DNA from: a virus
Virus record (IMG/VR): IMGVR_UViG_3300020200_001285
Span: 1-31,086 of that record
Length of the DNA: 31,086 nt
Strand: one strand, 5' to 3'
A model generated the notes under the pieces. That model saw only the letters and a list, made by a program, of their open reading frames with translations, searched no databases and was not told the DNA's origin. Every line of letters begins with the position of its first letter. Positions within the stretch are counted from its first letter, which is position 1. The translations under genes and the position numbers were made by a program. Below, piece by piece: positions 19,731-28,570 of the stretch.

Positions 19731-22271
19731 ATGTCATTTTATACATGTGTCGAGAGCCACGGATCTAAGATCCTCTACAGAGGGGTGGAGAACGGAGTTC
19801 GGGTTCAAAGGGCAATCCCCTTTGACCCAACTTTGTTTATTCCAACCAAGAACAAGACTGAGTGGAGAACTCTCAATGGTGTTCGTCTAGAACCAGTGAA
19901 GCCGGGTAACATGTATGAATGCCGTGAGTTCATCGACAAGTACAAGAATGTCGTTGGGTTCGAAATCTATGGGCAGACCGACTTTGTTTATCAGTTTATC
20001 TCATCGGAATTTCCTCAAGATCTTTCATACGATATTCGTAAAATAGTAATTGCTTATATTGACATTGAAACTACCTGTGAGGATGGGTTTCCTCAGATCA
20101 GCAATCCTTCTGAGCAAGTGATTGCAATTACTGTTCGAATCAATGATCGATCATATGTGTTTGGTCTGGGCGAGTTCAACATAGATGCCCCGAATGTTCG
20201 TTGCCAGAAGTATGACAACGAAAAGCAGCTGCTAGAAGAATTTTTATTGTTCTGGGAATCTCATGCTCCAGATATCATCACGGGATGGAATGTTCGATTC
20301 TTCGATATTCCATATCTCTATAATCGCATCGTAAGAGTTCTTGGTTCTGATGTGGTACTGAAGCTTTCTCCATTTGAACGAATTTACGAGAAGACAATTC
20401 AAACCAGCCGGGGCTATCAGAAATGCTATGAGTTAGTTGGTATATGCACTTTAGATTATTATGAACTATATCAAAAGTTTACTTACAGCAAGCAAGAGTC
20501 GTATCGACTTGATTACATCGCTTCAGTAGAACTAGGTGAGCGTAAATTGTCCTATGACGAGCACGACAATCTCAAGGAGTTCTATAAGAACGACTTCAAC
20601 AAGTTTGTTCAGTATAACTTCCATGATGTCGAGCTAGTATATAAACTTGAACGCAAGATGAAGTTGATTGAACTAGTTCTTGCTGTTGCATATTCCGCCA
20701 AGGTGAACTACGACGATGTATTCAGTCAGGTTCGTACTTGGGACACGATTATCTACAACGAACTACTGAAAGACAAGATCGTGATTCCCCCAAAGAAGTC
20801 TGCACTCAAGGAGCAGCAGTACGAAGGTGCATATGTCAAGGAACCTATTCTAGGTATGAATGACTGGATTGTTTCCTTCGACTTGAACAGCCTTTACCCT
20901 CACCTCATCATGCAGTACAATTTGTCTCCAGAGACAAAGACAGACCGCTCTTTTCTGTTCGTTCGCAACGGTCTAAAGCCTATGGATGTTTTGGAAAAGA
21001 ATGCTAATGCTATTAAATACTTAGAGCAAGCAAAGAAATATGATATCTCTGTTGCCGCAAACGGGGTTGGTTTCACTAGAAACAGCCAAGGCTTTCTTCC
21101 TCGACTCATGGAGAAGATGTACATGGAACGAAGCCAGTACAAGAAGCAGATGATTGAATGCCAGAAGAAGCTTGAGAAGCTTGGTCCAGAGCCAAGTCCA
21201 GAGCGAGAAGAACTGGAACTACAGGTTGCCAAGTTCAACAACTTCCAAATGGCCCGTAAGATTCAGCTAAACTCCGCTTACGGTGCGATTGGAAATGAAT
21301 ACTTCCGCTATTACGATGAAGAGATTGCCGAAGCGATTACACTCTCTGGTCAGCTTTCTATTCGCTGGATTGAAAACAAGATAAACGAGTTCTTGAACAA
21401 GATGCTCAAGACGAATCATGATTATGTTGTTGCTAGCGATACAGATTCAATCTACATCAACATGGGTCCACTGGTAAACACTTTGGCAAAGGGTAAGTCA
21501 ACTGAAGAAATAGTTACTTATCTTGACAAGTGCTGCAAGGAGATTATTGAACCATACATCACGAAGTCCTATGACGAACTTGCTGATTTCATGAATGCAT
21601 ATGCCAACAAGATGTTCATGAAGCGCGAATCAATTGCATCAAAGGGTATCTGGACAGCCAAGAAGAGATACATGCTCCTGGTTCATGACTCAGAAGGTGT
21701 TCGCTACACCAAGCCAAAGACCAAGATCATGGGAATCGAAACATCCCGATCATCCACTCCACAGATTGTGCGAGAGGAGTTGAAGAAGTGTATTGACATC
21801 ATTTTGACCAAGGACAATCCTACTCTTATCAATTACATAGAAAGCTTTCGAAAGAAGTTCCGTAAGCTTGCTCCAGAGGATGTTGCATTCCCTCGTTCGG
21901 TCAACGGAGTCAAGGACTATGCAGATTCGTTTACCATCTATAAGAAGGGTACTCCAATCGCGGTCAAGGGAGCACTACTCTTCAACTACTATATTAAGAA
22001 GTATGATCTTGAAAAGAAGTATCAGTCGATTCGTGATGCCGACAAAATTAAGTTCTTATATCTTAAGTCTCCCAACCCAGTTGGCGGAATCACAGGCAAG
22101 GAGTGTGTAATTTCGTTCATGACTTCTTTGCCGAAAGAGTTTGACTTAAAGAATTACATCGATTATGATACGCAGTTTGAAAAGGCATTCCTAGATCCGC
22201 TCAATAACATTGTAAGTGCTATTGGATGGCAAACGGAAGAACGAAATACATTGGAGTCACTATTTGCATAA
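19731..22271 (+). CDS. 43: Family B replicative DNA polymerase (T4 gp43-like)
   Basis: This is the phage replicative polymerase with 3'-5' proofreading. The exonuclease motifs are YIDIETT (D111, E113), ITGWNVRFFD (to D192) and YNFHD (295-299). The polymerase motifs are DLNSLYP (A, 384-390), KIQLNSAYGAIGNEYFRYYD (B, about 510-529) and ASDTDS (C, 568-573). The 846-aa length compares with 898 in T4. Positions of the first exonuclease carboxylates match T4 (D112/E114) almost exactly, so the N-terminus is well placed. It works with the gp45 clamp and gp44/62 loader. In T4 it directly follows regA; here the glycan cassette and dut intervene. The predicted promoter at 19697 would express it on its own, which makes sense after such an insertion. 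Confidence 0.97.
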   Translation: MSFYTCVESHGSKILYRGVENGVRVQRAIPFDPTLFIPTKNKTEWRTLNGVRLEPVKPGNMYECREFIDKYKNVVGFEIYGQTDFVYQFISSEFPQDLSYDIRKIVIAYIDIETTCEDGFPQISNPSEQVIAITVRINDRSYVFGLGEFNIDAPNVRCQKYDNEKQLLEEFLLFWESHAPDIITGWNVRFFDIPYLYNRIVRVLGSDVVLKLSPFERIYEKTIQTSRGYQKCYELVGICTLDYYELYQKFTYSKQESYRLDYIASVELGERKLSYDEHDNLKEFYKNDFNKFVQYNFHDVELVYKLERKMKLIELVLAVAYSAKVNYDDVFSQVRTWDTIIYNELLKDKIVIPPKKSALKEQQYEGAYVKEPILGMNDWIVSFDLNSLYPHLIMQYNLSPETKTDRSFLFVRNGLKPMDVLEKNANAIKYLEQAKKYDISVAANGVGFTRNSQGFLPRLMEKMYMERSQYKKQMIECQKKLEKLGPEPSPEREELELQVAKFNNFQMARKIQLNSAYGAIGNEYFRYYDEEIAEAITLSGQLSIRWIENKINEFLNKMLKTNHDYVVASDTDSIYINMGPLVNTLAKGKSTEEIVTYLDKCCKEIIEPYITKSYDELADFMNAYANKMFMKRESIASKGIWTAKKRYMLLVHDSEGVRYTKPKTKIMGIETSRSSTPQIVREELKKCIDIILTKDNPTLINYIESFRKKFRKLAPEDVAFPRSVNGVKDYADSFTIYKKGTPIAVKGALLFNYYIKKYDLEKKYQSIRDADKIKFLYLKSPNPVGGITGKECVISFMTSLPKEFDLKNYIDYDTQFEKAFLDPLNNIVSAIGWQTEERNTLESLFA

Positions 22272-22314
22272 TCTAAACATCAATCAATTTTATTGCTTTC
22301 TTCGCAAAGAACAT

Positions 22315-22881
22315 ATGTACCAACACCAAGACCATATTGGTGAATTCGATAAGGTAATGGTATTTGGAATCCAATCATGCTCAGGAAGTGCCATGACTTT
22401 CCATGTCATGACTGATTATGGTTTGGTAAGAAGTAGAGTTCCAATTCATATGTTATGCTGGAAACAAGATGCACCACCAATGCCTCTTGATTATCTACAG
22501 CTATGGGATTGCTTTCATGAAAATGTTTCTGTTGTAGAGTATGATGCTTTGTTTGATACAAGAGCAAAGGTTATTCTCAAAGATAAGTCAGAGCATTGGG
22601 GAGAATATGTTATGACATTTGATTGGTATAGGAATTCTTATTCCGATGAACCATCTCAGTATAAATGTCTTCATATGATTGCTTTGGACAATGGCAACTA
22701 TACCCTACAACCAAATAATAGAGTCTATTGGAAGAATATGTCCTTTGTAACTAAACCTTTCCCTACAAACCCGGATTTCAAGGTTGACAACAAGAGTTGG
22801 AGATGCGAAGGAGAAAGTGATCGCTGGATCATTGAAGGACATGACGATAGTTACTATTATGATATCAAGGAGAATAAGTAA
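22315..22881 (+). CDS. Conserved T4-like gp43-uvsX spacer protein, unknown function
   Basis: The 188-aa protein resembles, from memory, a hypothetical protein found between gp43 and uvsX in cyanophage-type T4 relatives. Typical segments are [20 protein letters not shown] (near the start), [27 protein letters not shown], and a C-terminal [13 protein letters not shown] followed by a region rich in D, S and aromatic residues. There is no recognised catalytic motif. I place the start at the ATG at 22315; the frame is open further up, and a TTG at 22264 would give an 8-nt overlap with the polymerase stop. The stop overlaps the uvsX start by one base (TAATG). Position suggests a role in replication or recombination. 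Confidence 0.75.
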   Translation: MYQHQDHIGEFDKVMVFGIQSCSGSAMTFHVMTDYGLVRSRVPIHMLCWKQDAPPMPLDYLQLWDCFHENVSVVEYDALFDTRAKVILKDKSEHWGEYVMTFDWYRNSYSDEPSQYKCLHMIALDNGNYTLQPNNRVYWKNMSFVTKPFPTNPDFKVDNKSWRCEGESDRWIIEGHDDSYYYDIKENK

Positions 22882-23891
22882 TGGATTTTTTGAAGGAAAT
22901 AATTAATGTCTCAGGAAACAAATTCGCAAGTAAAGTCGAGGATGGACTTGATGGATCTGATGTTTGCGGTTATATTGATACTGGGTCTTATACTTTTAAT
23001 GCTCTGTTGTCTGGTAGTCTATTTGATGGTCTACCTAGTAACAAAATTACCTGTCTGGCTGGTGAATCTGCTACTGGTAAGACTTACTTCAGCATTGGTG
23101 TTGTTGCACAATTTCTGGCAGCGAATCCAGAAGGTATCGTTCTTTACTTCGATACGGAACAGGCAGTAACCAGTGACATGTTTACTGAGCGTGGGGTAGA
23201 TCCCAAGCGGGTTGCCGTGTTCCCTGTAGAGACAGTCGAAGAGTTCCGCCATCAGTGCTTGACAATCGTTGACAAGGTTCTTGCAACAGATGAATCTGAA
23301 CGCAAACCAATGATGATTGTTCTTGACTCTCTGGGCATGTTGAGCACTTCAAAGGAAATGAACGATGTCGCTGAGGGCAAGAATGTCCGCGACATGACCC
23401 GCGCACAAGTAATCAAGGGAACTTTCCGCGTTCTTACGCTGAAGCTTGGCAAGGCCAAGATTCCCATGATTATGACAAACCACACCTACGATGTAGTAGG
23501 AGCTTATGTTCCAACTAAGGAACTTGGTGGTGGATCTGGTCTAAAATATGCGGCTTCTACTATCGTAACATTGTCCAAGAAGAAGGACAAGCAGGATGAT
23601 GAAGTTGTAGGTAATCTAATTACTTGCAAACTTTACAAGAGCCGACTAACCAAGGAGAACAAGATCGTTCAGGTTCAACTGAATTTCGATAGCGGTTTGA
23701 ACCGTTACTACGGTCTTGTTGACCTTGCCTTGGATTACGGTATCTTCAAGAAGAACTCTACCAAGATTGAACTTCCTGATGGTACTAAGGCGTTTGAGAA
23801 GCATATCAACGAAGAACCTGAGAAGTATTTCACTCAGGAGATTCTGAAGCAAATTGATGAGCGAGTTCAGGAGGATTTTAAGTATGGTTAA
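22881..23891 (+). CDS. uvsX: UvsX recombinase (RecA-like)
   Basis: UvsX forms filaments on single-stranded DNA and drives recombination-dependent replication and repair. The 336-aa protein has Walker A as GESATGKT (61-68), [10 protein letters not shown] in the position of the strand-2 glutamate, Walker B as [11 protein letters not shown], and a loop-2 region [19 protein letters not shown]. Its P-loop is closer to RecA and cyanophage UvsX than to the unusual T4 version. Length is slightly below T4 UvsX (about 390 aa), mainly at the C-terminus. A strong ribosome site AAGGAG at 22867-22872 lies 8 nt before the ATG. The following gmd gene overlaps its end by 8 nt. Confidence 0.95.
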   Translation: MDFLKEIINVSGNKFASKVEDGLDGSDVCGYIDTGSYTFNALLSGSLFDGLPSNKITCLAGESATGKTYFSIGVVAQFLAANPEGIVLYFDTEQAVTSDMFTERGVDPKRVAVFPVETVEEFRHQCLTIVDKVLATDESERKPMMIVLDSLGMLSTSKEMNDVAEGKNVRDMTRAQVIKGTFRVLTLKLGKAKIPMIMTNHTYDVVGAYVPTKELGGGSGLKYAASTIVTLSKKKDKQDDEVVGNLITCKLYKSRLTKENKIVQVQLNFDSGLNRYYGLVDLALDYGIFKKNSTKIELPDGTKAFEKHINEEPEKYFTQEILKQIDERVQEDFKYG

Positions 23892-24888
23892 GAAAGCACT
23901 AATCATTGGGGCCAACGGCCAAGACGCATCATATCTCGCAGAACTACTTGTAGGAAAGGGATATGAAGTTCATGGAACCGTTCGAAGAAACTCTGTTCCA
24001 GAATCACAGACTACTCGTATCGACCATCTATGGGTTGATGGAAAGATCAAGTTGCATTATGCAGACTTGACAGATCCAATCAGCATCGAAACGAACATTC
24101 AGAAGCTGCAACCAGATGAAGTTTACCATCTGGCTGCACAGTCCCATGTTCAAGTTTCATTCGATCTTCCCAAGTATACCTTGGATGTGAATGGTGGTGG
24201 TACGCTTGCAGTCCTTGAGGCTGTTCGTAGATTCTCACCACGCTCAAAGGTGTATCATGCTGCTACCTCTGAGATGTTTGGTAACTCTTGTGACGATGAC
24301 AAGTACCAAAGAGAAACAACGCCTATGACCCCTGTTAGTCCATACGGTTGTGCCAAGCTTTACGCTCACAACCTATGCCACAACTACAGAAACTCATATG
24401 GTATGTTTATTTGCTCTGGAATTTTGTTCAATCACGAATCTCCTCGTAGAGGTATCAACTTTGTAACGAATAAGGTAGCACTACAAGCAGCCAAGATCAA
24501 GCTTGGAATGGCAAACAACCTAGTTCTAGGAAATCTAAAAGCCAAGCGCGACTGGGGACATGCCAAGGATTATGTTCGCGGTATGTGGAACATGCTTCAG
24601 ATGCCAAAGCCAGATGATTATGTTCTTGCTACTGGTCATTCATACTCTGTAGAAGATATGGTTGAATATGTCTTTGAGTATCTTGGTATGGATTACAGAA
24701 TGTATGTGAAGACGGATAAGAAGTATGAGCGACCAGAAGAACTTCACTATCTTCGTGGCGATGCTACAAAGGCAAGAAAGGAAATGGGATGGGAACCGAC
24801 CATTACCTTCGAAGATATGATGGCAGAGATGGTCGATCACTGGCTAGATAAGTTGCAGAATCCTAAGTTCGAATTTAATATTATCTGA
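23884..24888 (+). CDS. gmd: GDP-mannose 4,6-dehydratase
   Basis: Gmd converts GDP-D-mannose to GDP-4-keto-6-deoxymannose, precursor of GDP-L-fucose, GDP-D-rhamnose, GDP-colitose and GDP-perosamine. The 334-aa protein has the Gmd-specific nucleotide motif [10 protein letters not shown] (9-18), the dehydratase triad in AATSEMFG (T128, S129, E130), YxxxK at Y154-K158, [13 protein letters not shown], and [15 protein letters not shown] start it at 23884, not at the upstream frame opening at 23854, because [14 protein letters not shown] is the usual N-terminus. It sits among replication genes with a phage-like base composition, away from the AT-rich transferases, and overlaps uvsX by 8 nt. It could feed the GT11 and GT10 enzymes; no GDP-fucose synthase (fcl) is in the window. 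Confidence 0.96.
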   Translation: MVKKALIIGANGQDASYLAELLVGKGYEVHGTVRRNSVPESQTTRIDHLWVDGKIKLHYADLTDPISIETNIQKLQPDEVYHLAAQSHVQVSFDLPKYTLDVNGGGTLAVLEAVRRFSPRSKVYHAATSEMFGNSCDDDKYQRETTPMTPVSPYGCAKLYAHNLCHNYRNSYGMFICSGILFNHESPRRGINFVTNKVALQAAKIKLGMANNLVLGNLKAKRDWGHAKDYVRGMWNMLQMPKPDDYVLATGHSYSVEDMVEYVFEYLGMDYRMYVKTDKKYERPEELHYLRGDATKARKEMGWEPTITFEDMMAEMVDHWLDKLQNPKFEFNII

Positions 24889-24895
24889 GGTAACT

Positions 24896-25159
24896 ATGAA
24901 CAATATACTTTTTTGTGATGGTCATGATAATGCCTTCATTGGTTTCATGTGGAGATTTGGTCAAAACGAACCAATCGCAGCATACAGCCAAAAGAAGATC
25001 ATTGATAATTTGATGGCAGATGGTATGACATTTTATGAGGCACAGGAATACTTTGAGTTCAATATCATCGGAGCCTGGGTTGGCTCTGGAACTCCTTGCT
25101 TCATTGAAGACATGTCAATCGAAGAAGCAAAAGAAAGAGCAGAGGAATATGAAGTATAA
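24896..25159 (+). CDS. Small conserved phage protein, unknown function
   Basis: This 87-aa acidic protein resembles short hypothetical proteins seen in many phages and some bacteria: CDGHDNAFIGFMWRFGQNEP (8-27), AAYSQKKIIDNLMADGMTFYEAQEYFEFN and IGAWVGSGTPCF. No catalytic function is known to me. A GAGG ribosome site at 24887-24890 lies 5 nt before the ATG. Its end overlaps the next gene by 11 nt. Its place between uvsX/gmd and the helicase suggests an accessory early function. Confidence 0.75.
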   Translation: MNNILFCDGHDNAFIGFMWRFGQNEPIAAYSQKKIIDNLMADGMTFYEAQEYFEFNIIGAWVGSGTPCFIEDMSIEEAKERAEEYEV

Positions 25160-25466
25160 TATTATCGAAAACGATGGGGATGGAAATGCTCATATTGAAA
25201 TTGCTGAAGGTAGATTTCAGAACATTGCAATTCAATACGGGATTGTAAAGCTAGAAGAAAAGGATAATAATCTTGTTTTAAACTTTGACTATGAAGTAGT
25301 TAAGGGTACAATCCTTGAATCTGAAAAGGAAGAATTCAACAATGTTGTTGGCAATCTTCTAGTTCAGTTTCTAGAAGAACAGAACAGCATGATCGGTGAT
25401 GACTTTGATGGAGAGGTAATTGAACATGATGGAATCAGTTATATTGAAGAATCTGGCGACGAATGA
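25149..25466 (+). CDS. Acidic conserved phage protein, unknown function
   Basis: From the ATG at 25149 the protein is 105 aa and strongly acidic (KYNIIENDGDGNAHIEIAEG at the start, HDGISYIEESGDE at the end). The frame is open further upstream, but those codons overlap the preceding gene and look like its shadow. A GRFQNIAIQYGIVKLEEKD segment and an LESEKEEFNNVVGNLLVQFL helix suggest a compact domain. It resembles hypothetical proteins found before gp41 in cyanophage-like T4 relatives, but I cannot assign a function. It overlaps the helicase gene by 41 nt. A DNA-mimic role is possible from its charge, though untested. Confidence 0.7.
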   Translation: MKYNIIENDGDGNAHIEIAEGRFQNIAIQYGIVKLEEKDNNLVLNFDYEVVKGTILESEKEEFNNVVGNLLVQFLEEQNSMIGDDFDGEVIEHDGISYIEESGDE

Positions 25467-26820
25467 GCAATATGTTCGTAAAGTACATCCATTTCTAAAA
25501 GAAGAATATTTCAGCAATAATGTAAACAAGAAGATCTTCACTCTGGTTTCAGAATTTATCACGAAGTACAACAGCCTTCCCACAAGGGAGGCTCTTGATA
25601 TTAGTCTTGGTAAGCTTGATCTTGTTTCAGAAGACGAGTTTGCAGAATGCTCCAAGTGTGTTGAGGCTTTGTATTCCAACCCAGAGCAAACTGATCTTAT
25701 ATGGCTTATTGAACAGACTGAGAACCATGTAAAGGATAAGGCAGTCTACAATGCTATTATGGATTCTATTCATATTCTCGACGGAAAATCAAAGACACAC
25801 ACAAAGAATGCAATCCCAAGTATTCTTTCTAATGCTCTGTCTGTGTCATTTGACAACCACATTGGTCACGACTATATTGATGATGCTGACAGTCGCTTTG
25901 CGTTTTATCATCAGATAGAAAAGCGCATCCCATTTGATCTTGAGTTTTTCAACGCCATCACTGGTGGGGGAGTACCATCAAAGACTCTCAATATCATCAT
26001 GGCGGGAACTGGCGTAGGTAAGTCTCTATTCCTTTGCCATCATGCTGCCAATTGTCTTGTTCAGAACCTGAATGTTCTGTACATTACTTGTGAAATGGCA
26101 GAAGAAAGAATTGCAGAACGAATCGATGCCAACCTTCTTGACATTACCTTGGATAGTCTAAAGGAACTACCAAAAATGTTATACGACAAGAAGATGGAAC
26201 ACCTGAAGAACAAGGTTCATGGCAAGTTGATCATCAAGGAATATCCAACAGCCAGTGCATCAGTTGCCAACTTCAAGCATCTTCTGGATGAACTGAAGAT
26301 CAAGAAGCGGTTCACTCCCGATGTTATTTTTGTTGACTATATCAACATCTGTGCGTCGGCAAGAATTAAGCATAATGCAAACACAAACAGTTACTTCTAC
26401 ATCAAGTCTGTTGCAGAGGAACTTCGTGGTCTGGCTGTAGAATACAATGTACCAATCTTCTCTGCCACTCAGGTCAATAGAACTGGATTTGCAAACAGCG
26501 ATTTCGGTCTAGAGGATACCTCAGAATCATTCGGTCTTCCTGCCACAGCAGATTTCTTTGTTGCTCTTATCAGCACAGAAGATCTAGAGCAGACTGGGCA
26601 GATTCTAGTTAAGCAGCTAAAGAATCGCTACAACAGCGCAATAGTGAATAAAAAGTTTGTGGTTGGTATTGACCGATCCAAGATGAAGCTGTATGATGTC
26701 AAGCGAGATGAGCAAGATGGCTTGGCCGATTCCAATCAGAACAATCCTGATGGATACGGACAAGGTTATGCTCCGCGTGAGATTCCTAAGTTAGTCAAAG
26801 TGAGTGATTGGACTATATGA
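25426..26820 (+). CDS. 41: Replicative DNA helicase (T4 gp41, DnaB family)
   Basis: gp41 is the hexameric 5'-3' helicase that unwinds the fork and works with the primase encoded next. The 464-aa protein (T4: 475) has a DnaB-like N-terminal helical domain (KVHPFLKEEYFSNNVNKKIF), Walker A as AGTGVGKS (193-200), NVLYITCEMAEERIAERID as motif H1a, Walker B as VIFVDYINIC, and a conserved H3-like FSATQVNRTGF. I chose the ATG at 25426 with GAGAGG at 25411-25416; ATG 25429 or TTG 25420 are alternatives. Its start lies inside the previous gene, and its stop overlaps the primase start (ATGA), giving tight co-translation of helicase and primase. Confidence 0.95.
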   Translation: MMESVILKNLATNEQYVRKVHPFLKEEYFSNNVNKKIFTLVSEFITKYNSLPTREALDISLGKLDLVSEDEFAECSKCVEALYSNPEQTDLIWLIEQTENHVKDKAVYNAIMDSIHILDGKSKTHTKNAIPSILSNALSVSFDNHIGHDYIDDADSRFAFYHQIEKRIPFDLEFFNAITGGGVPSKTLNIIMAGTGVGKSLFLCHHAANCLVQNLNVLYITCEMAEERIAERIDANLLDITLDSLKELPKMLYDKKMEHLKNKVHGKLIIKEYPTASASVANFKHLLDELKIKKRFTPDVIFVDYINICASARIKHNANTNSYFYIKSVAEELRGLAVEYNVPIFSATQVNRTGFANSDFGLEDTSESFGLPATADFFVALISTEDLEQTGQILVKQLKNRYNSAIVNKKFVVGIDRSKMKLYDVKRDEQDGLADSNQNNPDGYGQGYAPREIPKLVKVSDWTI

Positions 26821-26924
26821 GCGCATACATCGACAAGGTGTTTATCAACATTGCTTCAGAACACTTGAAGAAGTTCAAGTGGAAGAAGGATAATCTTGCC
26901 AACTGTCGATGTCCGTTCTGCGGA
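26817..26924 (+). repeat. Segment duplicated (diverged) at 20-127
   Basis: These 108 nt encode primase residues 1-36. The window start (20-127) holds a gap-free diverged copy, with 26 of 36 residues identical by my count. The best-conserved DNA runs over the codons for KFKWKKDNLANCRCP. Many third positions differ, so the copy is not recent or came from a related phage. Confidence 0.8.
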
Positions 26925-27824
26925 GACTCCAAGAAGCGTAAGAACATTGCCCGTGGGTATTTCTACCAAAAGGGCAATGATTTCTTTTTCCGTTGCCACA
27001 ACTGCGGCCATGGAACAAACATGTACAACTTCCTTGAAGCAATCAATCCGTTGCTTGCCAAGGAGTATGCTTTCAAACGATTTACAAGTGGTGAAAATGG
27101 AAGATCAAATTATAAAAAACCAAAGCAGGAAGATCTCTTTGTGCCGACTAAGAAGATCACTACATTCGAAGTGCCTAAGAATTGCGTCAATGTTTGTGAC
27201 CTTGATTTTGCACATCCAATCGTCAAATATCTTGAGAAGAGAAAGATCCCTGACGAATCGTTCTGCTACTTTTATTACGCCGAAGATTTCTCCGAAGTTG
27301 CGAAGGGCCTTAGCAGTGACTACGAACTCAAGCGAGAACCAAGACTGGTCATCCCATTCTATGATGACGAGAAACAACTCATCGGAGTCCAGGGTCGCTC
27401 GCTTGAGGCAGATTCCAAGATCCGATATATTACTCTCAAGAAGGATTCTGTGGAGAAACTATGGTATGGACTCTGGAGAGTAAATTCAAAAGAGCCAATT
27501 TATATCACAGAAGGACCAATCGACAGCATCTTCCTACCTAACGCTCTTGCCATGGTGGGTGCTGCTGGGGACATGAAGCTTCCTGAGAAGATCGCAAACA
27601 GCGAGGTGATCTATGTCTTTGATAATGAGAAACGCAACAAGCAGATTTGTGGCTTCATGGAAACGGTTATTGAGAAGGGCCATAAGATTCTTATTTGGCC
27701 AGATGTTAAGGTCAAGGATATTAACGACTATGTTCTTGCGTTTGGTGATCCGATGGCTATGATACGCTCTAATACTCATTCTGGGCTTGAAGCAAAATTA
27801 AGGTTTATGAAATGGAAAAACTAA
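26817..27824 (+). CDS. 61: DNA primase (T4 gp61-like)
   Basis: gp61 makes RNA primers for lagging-strand synthesis in complex with gp41. The 335-aa protein (T4: 342) has an N-terminal zinc ribbon with C32-x2-C35 and C60-x2-C63, a basic linker, and a TOPRIM core with YITEGPIDS (E232) and VIYVFDNE (D269). The ATG at 26817 overlaps the helicase stop. Residues 1-36 are closely copied by the 47-aa ORF at 20-163. The end overlaps thyX by 13 nt. Confidence 0.94.
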   Translation: MSAYIDKVFINIASEHLKKFKWKKDNLANCRCPFCGDSKKRKNIARGYFYQKGNDFFFRCHNCGHGTNMYNFLEAINPLLAKEYAFKRFTSGENGRSNYKKPKQEDLFVPTKKITTFEVPKNCVNVCDLDFAHPIVKYLEKRKIPDESFCYFYYAEDFSEVAKGLSSDYELKREPRLVIPFYDDEKQLIGVQGRSLEADSKIRYITLKKDSVEKLWYGLWRVNSKEPIYITEGPIDSIFLPNALAMVGAAGDMKLPEKIANSEVIYVFDNEKRNKQICGFMETVIEKGHKILIWPDVKVKDINDYVLAFGDPMAMIRSNTHSGLEAKLRFMKWKN

Positions 27825-28516
27825 ATGTACTGGATAAGGGGTTCGTTCGACTTATCGAAGTGATGGGTTCTGATCTAACTGTAGTAAATGCTGCTAGAGT
27901 CTCGTTTCACAAGGAATCTTCTTGGGACGGAGAACAGCACTGGACAGGATCAATCACTGGTAAGACACTCCAGGATAAGGATAAGAAGCTTATTTCGTAT
28001 CTGGCCAAGCACAAGCATTGGACTCCATTTGCCCATCCCCAGATCATGCTCCATATCAAGGCTCCCATTTCGATTCGAACCCAACTTTTTAAGCATAAGG
28101 TTGGATTTGTTGAAAACGAAATTTCTCGTCGGTATGTTACAGAAGAACCAGAAATTTACATTCCAATGTGGCGTTCTAAGCCAACAAATGGGGCCAAGCA
28201 GGGGTCAGAAGACTTCCTTACCAATGCAGCCACGCTAGAGGCCGCTGAGGCCATGTACTTTGGGGTGGCTAGCGATGCCCTAAAGACCTACAACTGGCTC
28301 CTAGAGGCTGGTATAGCCCCAGAACAGGCTCGTTTTGTGTTGCCCCAGGGTGCATATACCGAATGGTACTGGACGGGATCTTTAGCCGCTTATGCCCGTG
28401 TTTTTAAGCAAAGAATCGACCCCCATGCTCAATGGGAAGTTCGGGAATATGCAGATGCCATGGGTGGCCTAATTCAGCCCTATTTCCCAGTCTGCTGGGC
28501 CGAACTTACCAAGTAA
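27812..28516 (+). CDS. thyX: FAD-dependent thymidylate synthase ThyX, divergent signature
   Basis: ThyX makes dTMP from dUMP using FAD, NAD(P)H and methylene-tetrahydrofolate. The 234-aa protein has NAARVSFHKES (26-36), HKHWTPFAHPQIMLHIKAPI (67-86), NEISRRYV (102-109), and ARFVLPQGAYTEWYWTGSL, with the QARFVLP helix typical of the family. The canonical RHRx7S motif is changed: it reads K94-H95-K96 with eight residues before S105. Similar changed motifs occur, as I recall, in other aquatic phage ThyX proteins. Together with dut and the class II reductase it forms the dNTP supply set. It also competes with PanB for the same folate cofactor. It overlaps the primase end by 13 nt. Confidence 0.93.
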   Translation: MEKLNVLDKGFVRLIEVMGSDLTVVNAARVSFHKESSWDGEQHWTGSITGKTLQDKDKKLISYLAKHKHWTPFAHPQIMLHIKAPISIRTQLFKHKVGFVENEISRRYVTEEPEIYIPMWRSKPTNGAKQGSEDFLTNAATLEAAEAMYFGVASDALKTYNWLLEAGIAPEQARFVLPQGAYTEWYWTGSLAAYARVFKQRIDPHAQWEVREYADAMGGLIQPYFPVCWAELTK

Positions 28517-28519
28517 ATA

Positions 28520-28547
28520 TTGACTAAATATTTACCCCGGTTAGAAT
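28520..28547 (+). promoter_or_regulatory. Sigma-70-like promoter before ribonucleotide reductase
   Basis: The -35 box TTGACT at 28520-28525 is followed by a 16-nt spacer and the -10 box TAGAAT at 28542-28547 (5 of 6 consensus). It lies in the 54-nt gap after thyX. Transcription would start near 28554, giving a short leader that contains the AAGGA ribosome site at 28559-28563. Unlike the dut and gp43 promoters, it predicts a leadered mRNA. Confidence 0.6.
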
Positions 28548-28570
28548 GCCATAACTTTAAGGATTTTCAT

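Noticed and set aside
20900-21241. Minus-strand ORF of 113 aa inside the polymerase gene
   Set aside because: It lies wholly opposite polymerase motif regions; the Ser-rich runs are the complement of acidic and lysine codons, not a protein.
26896-27483. Plus-strand ORF of 195 aa overlapping the primase gene
   Set aside because: It is a frame-shifted shadow of the primase with no domain and an Arg/Ser-rich artefact composition; the primase frame has the zinc ribbon and TOPRIM motifs.
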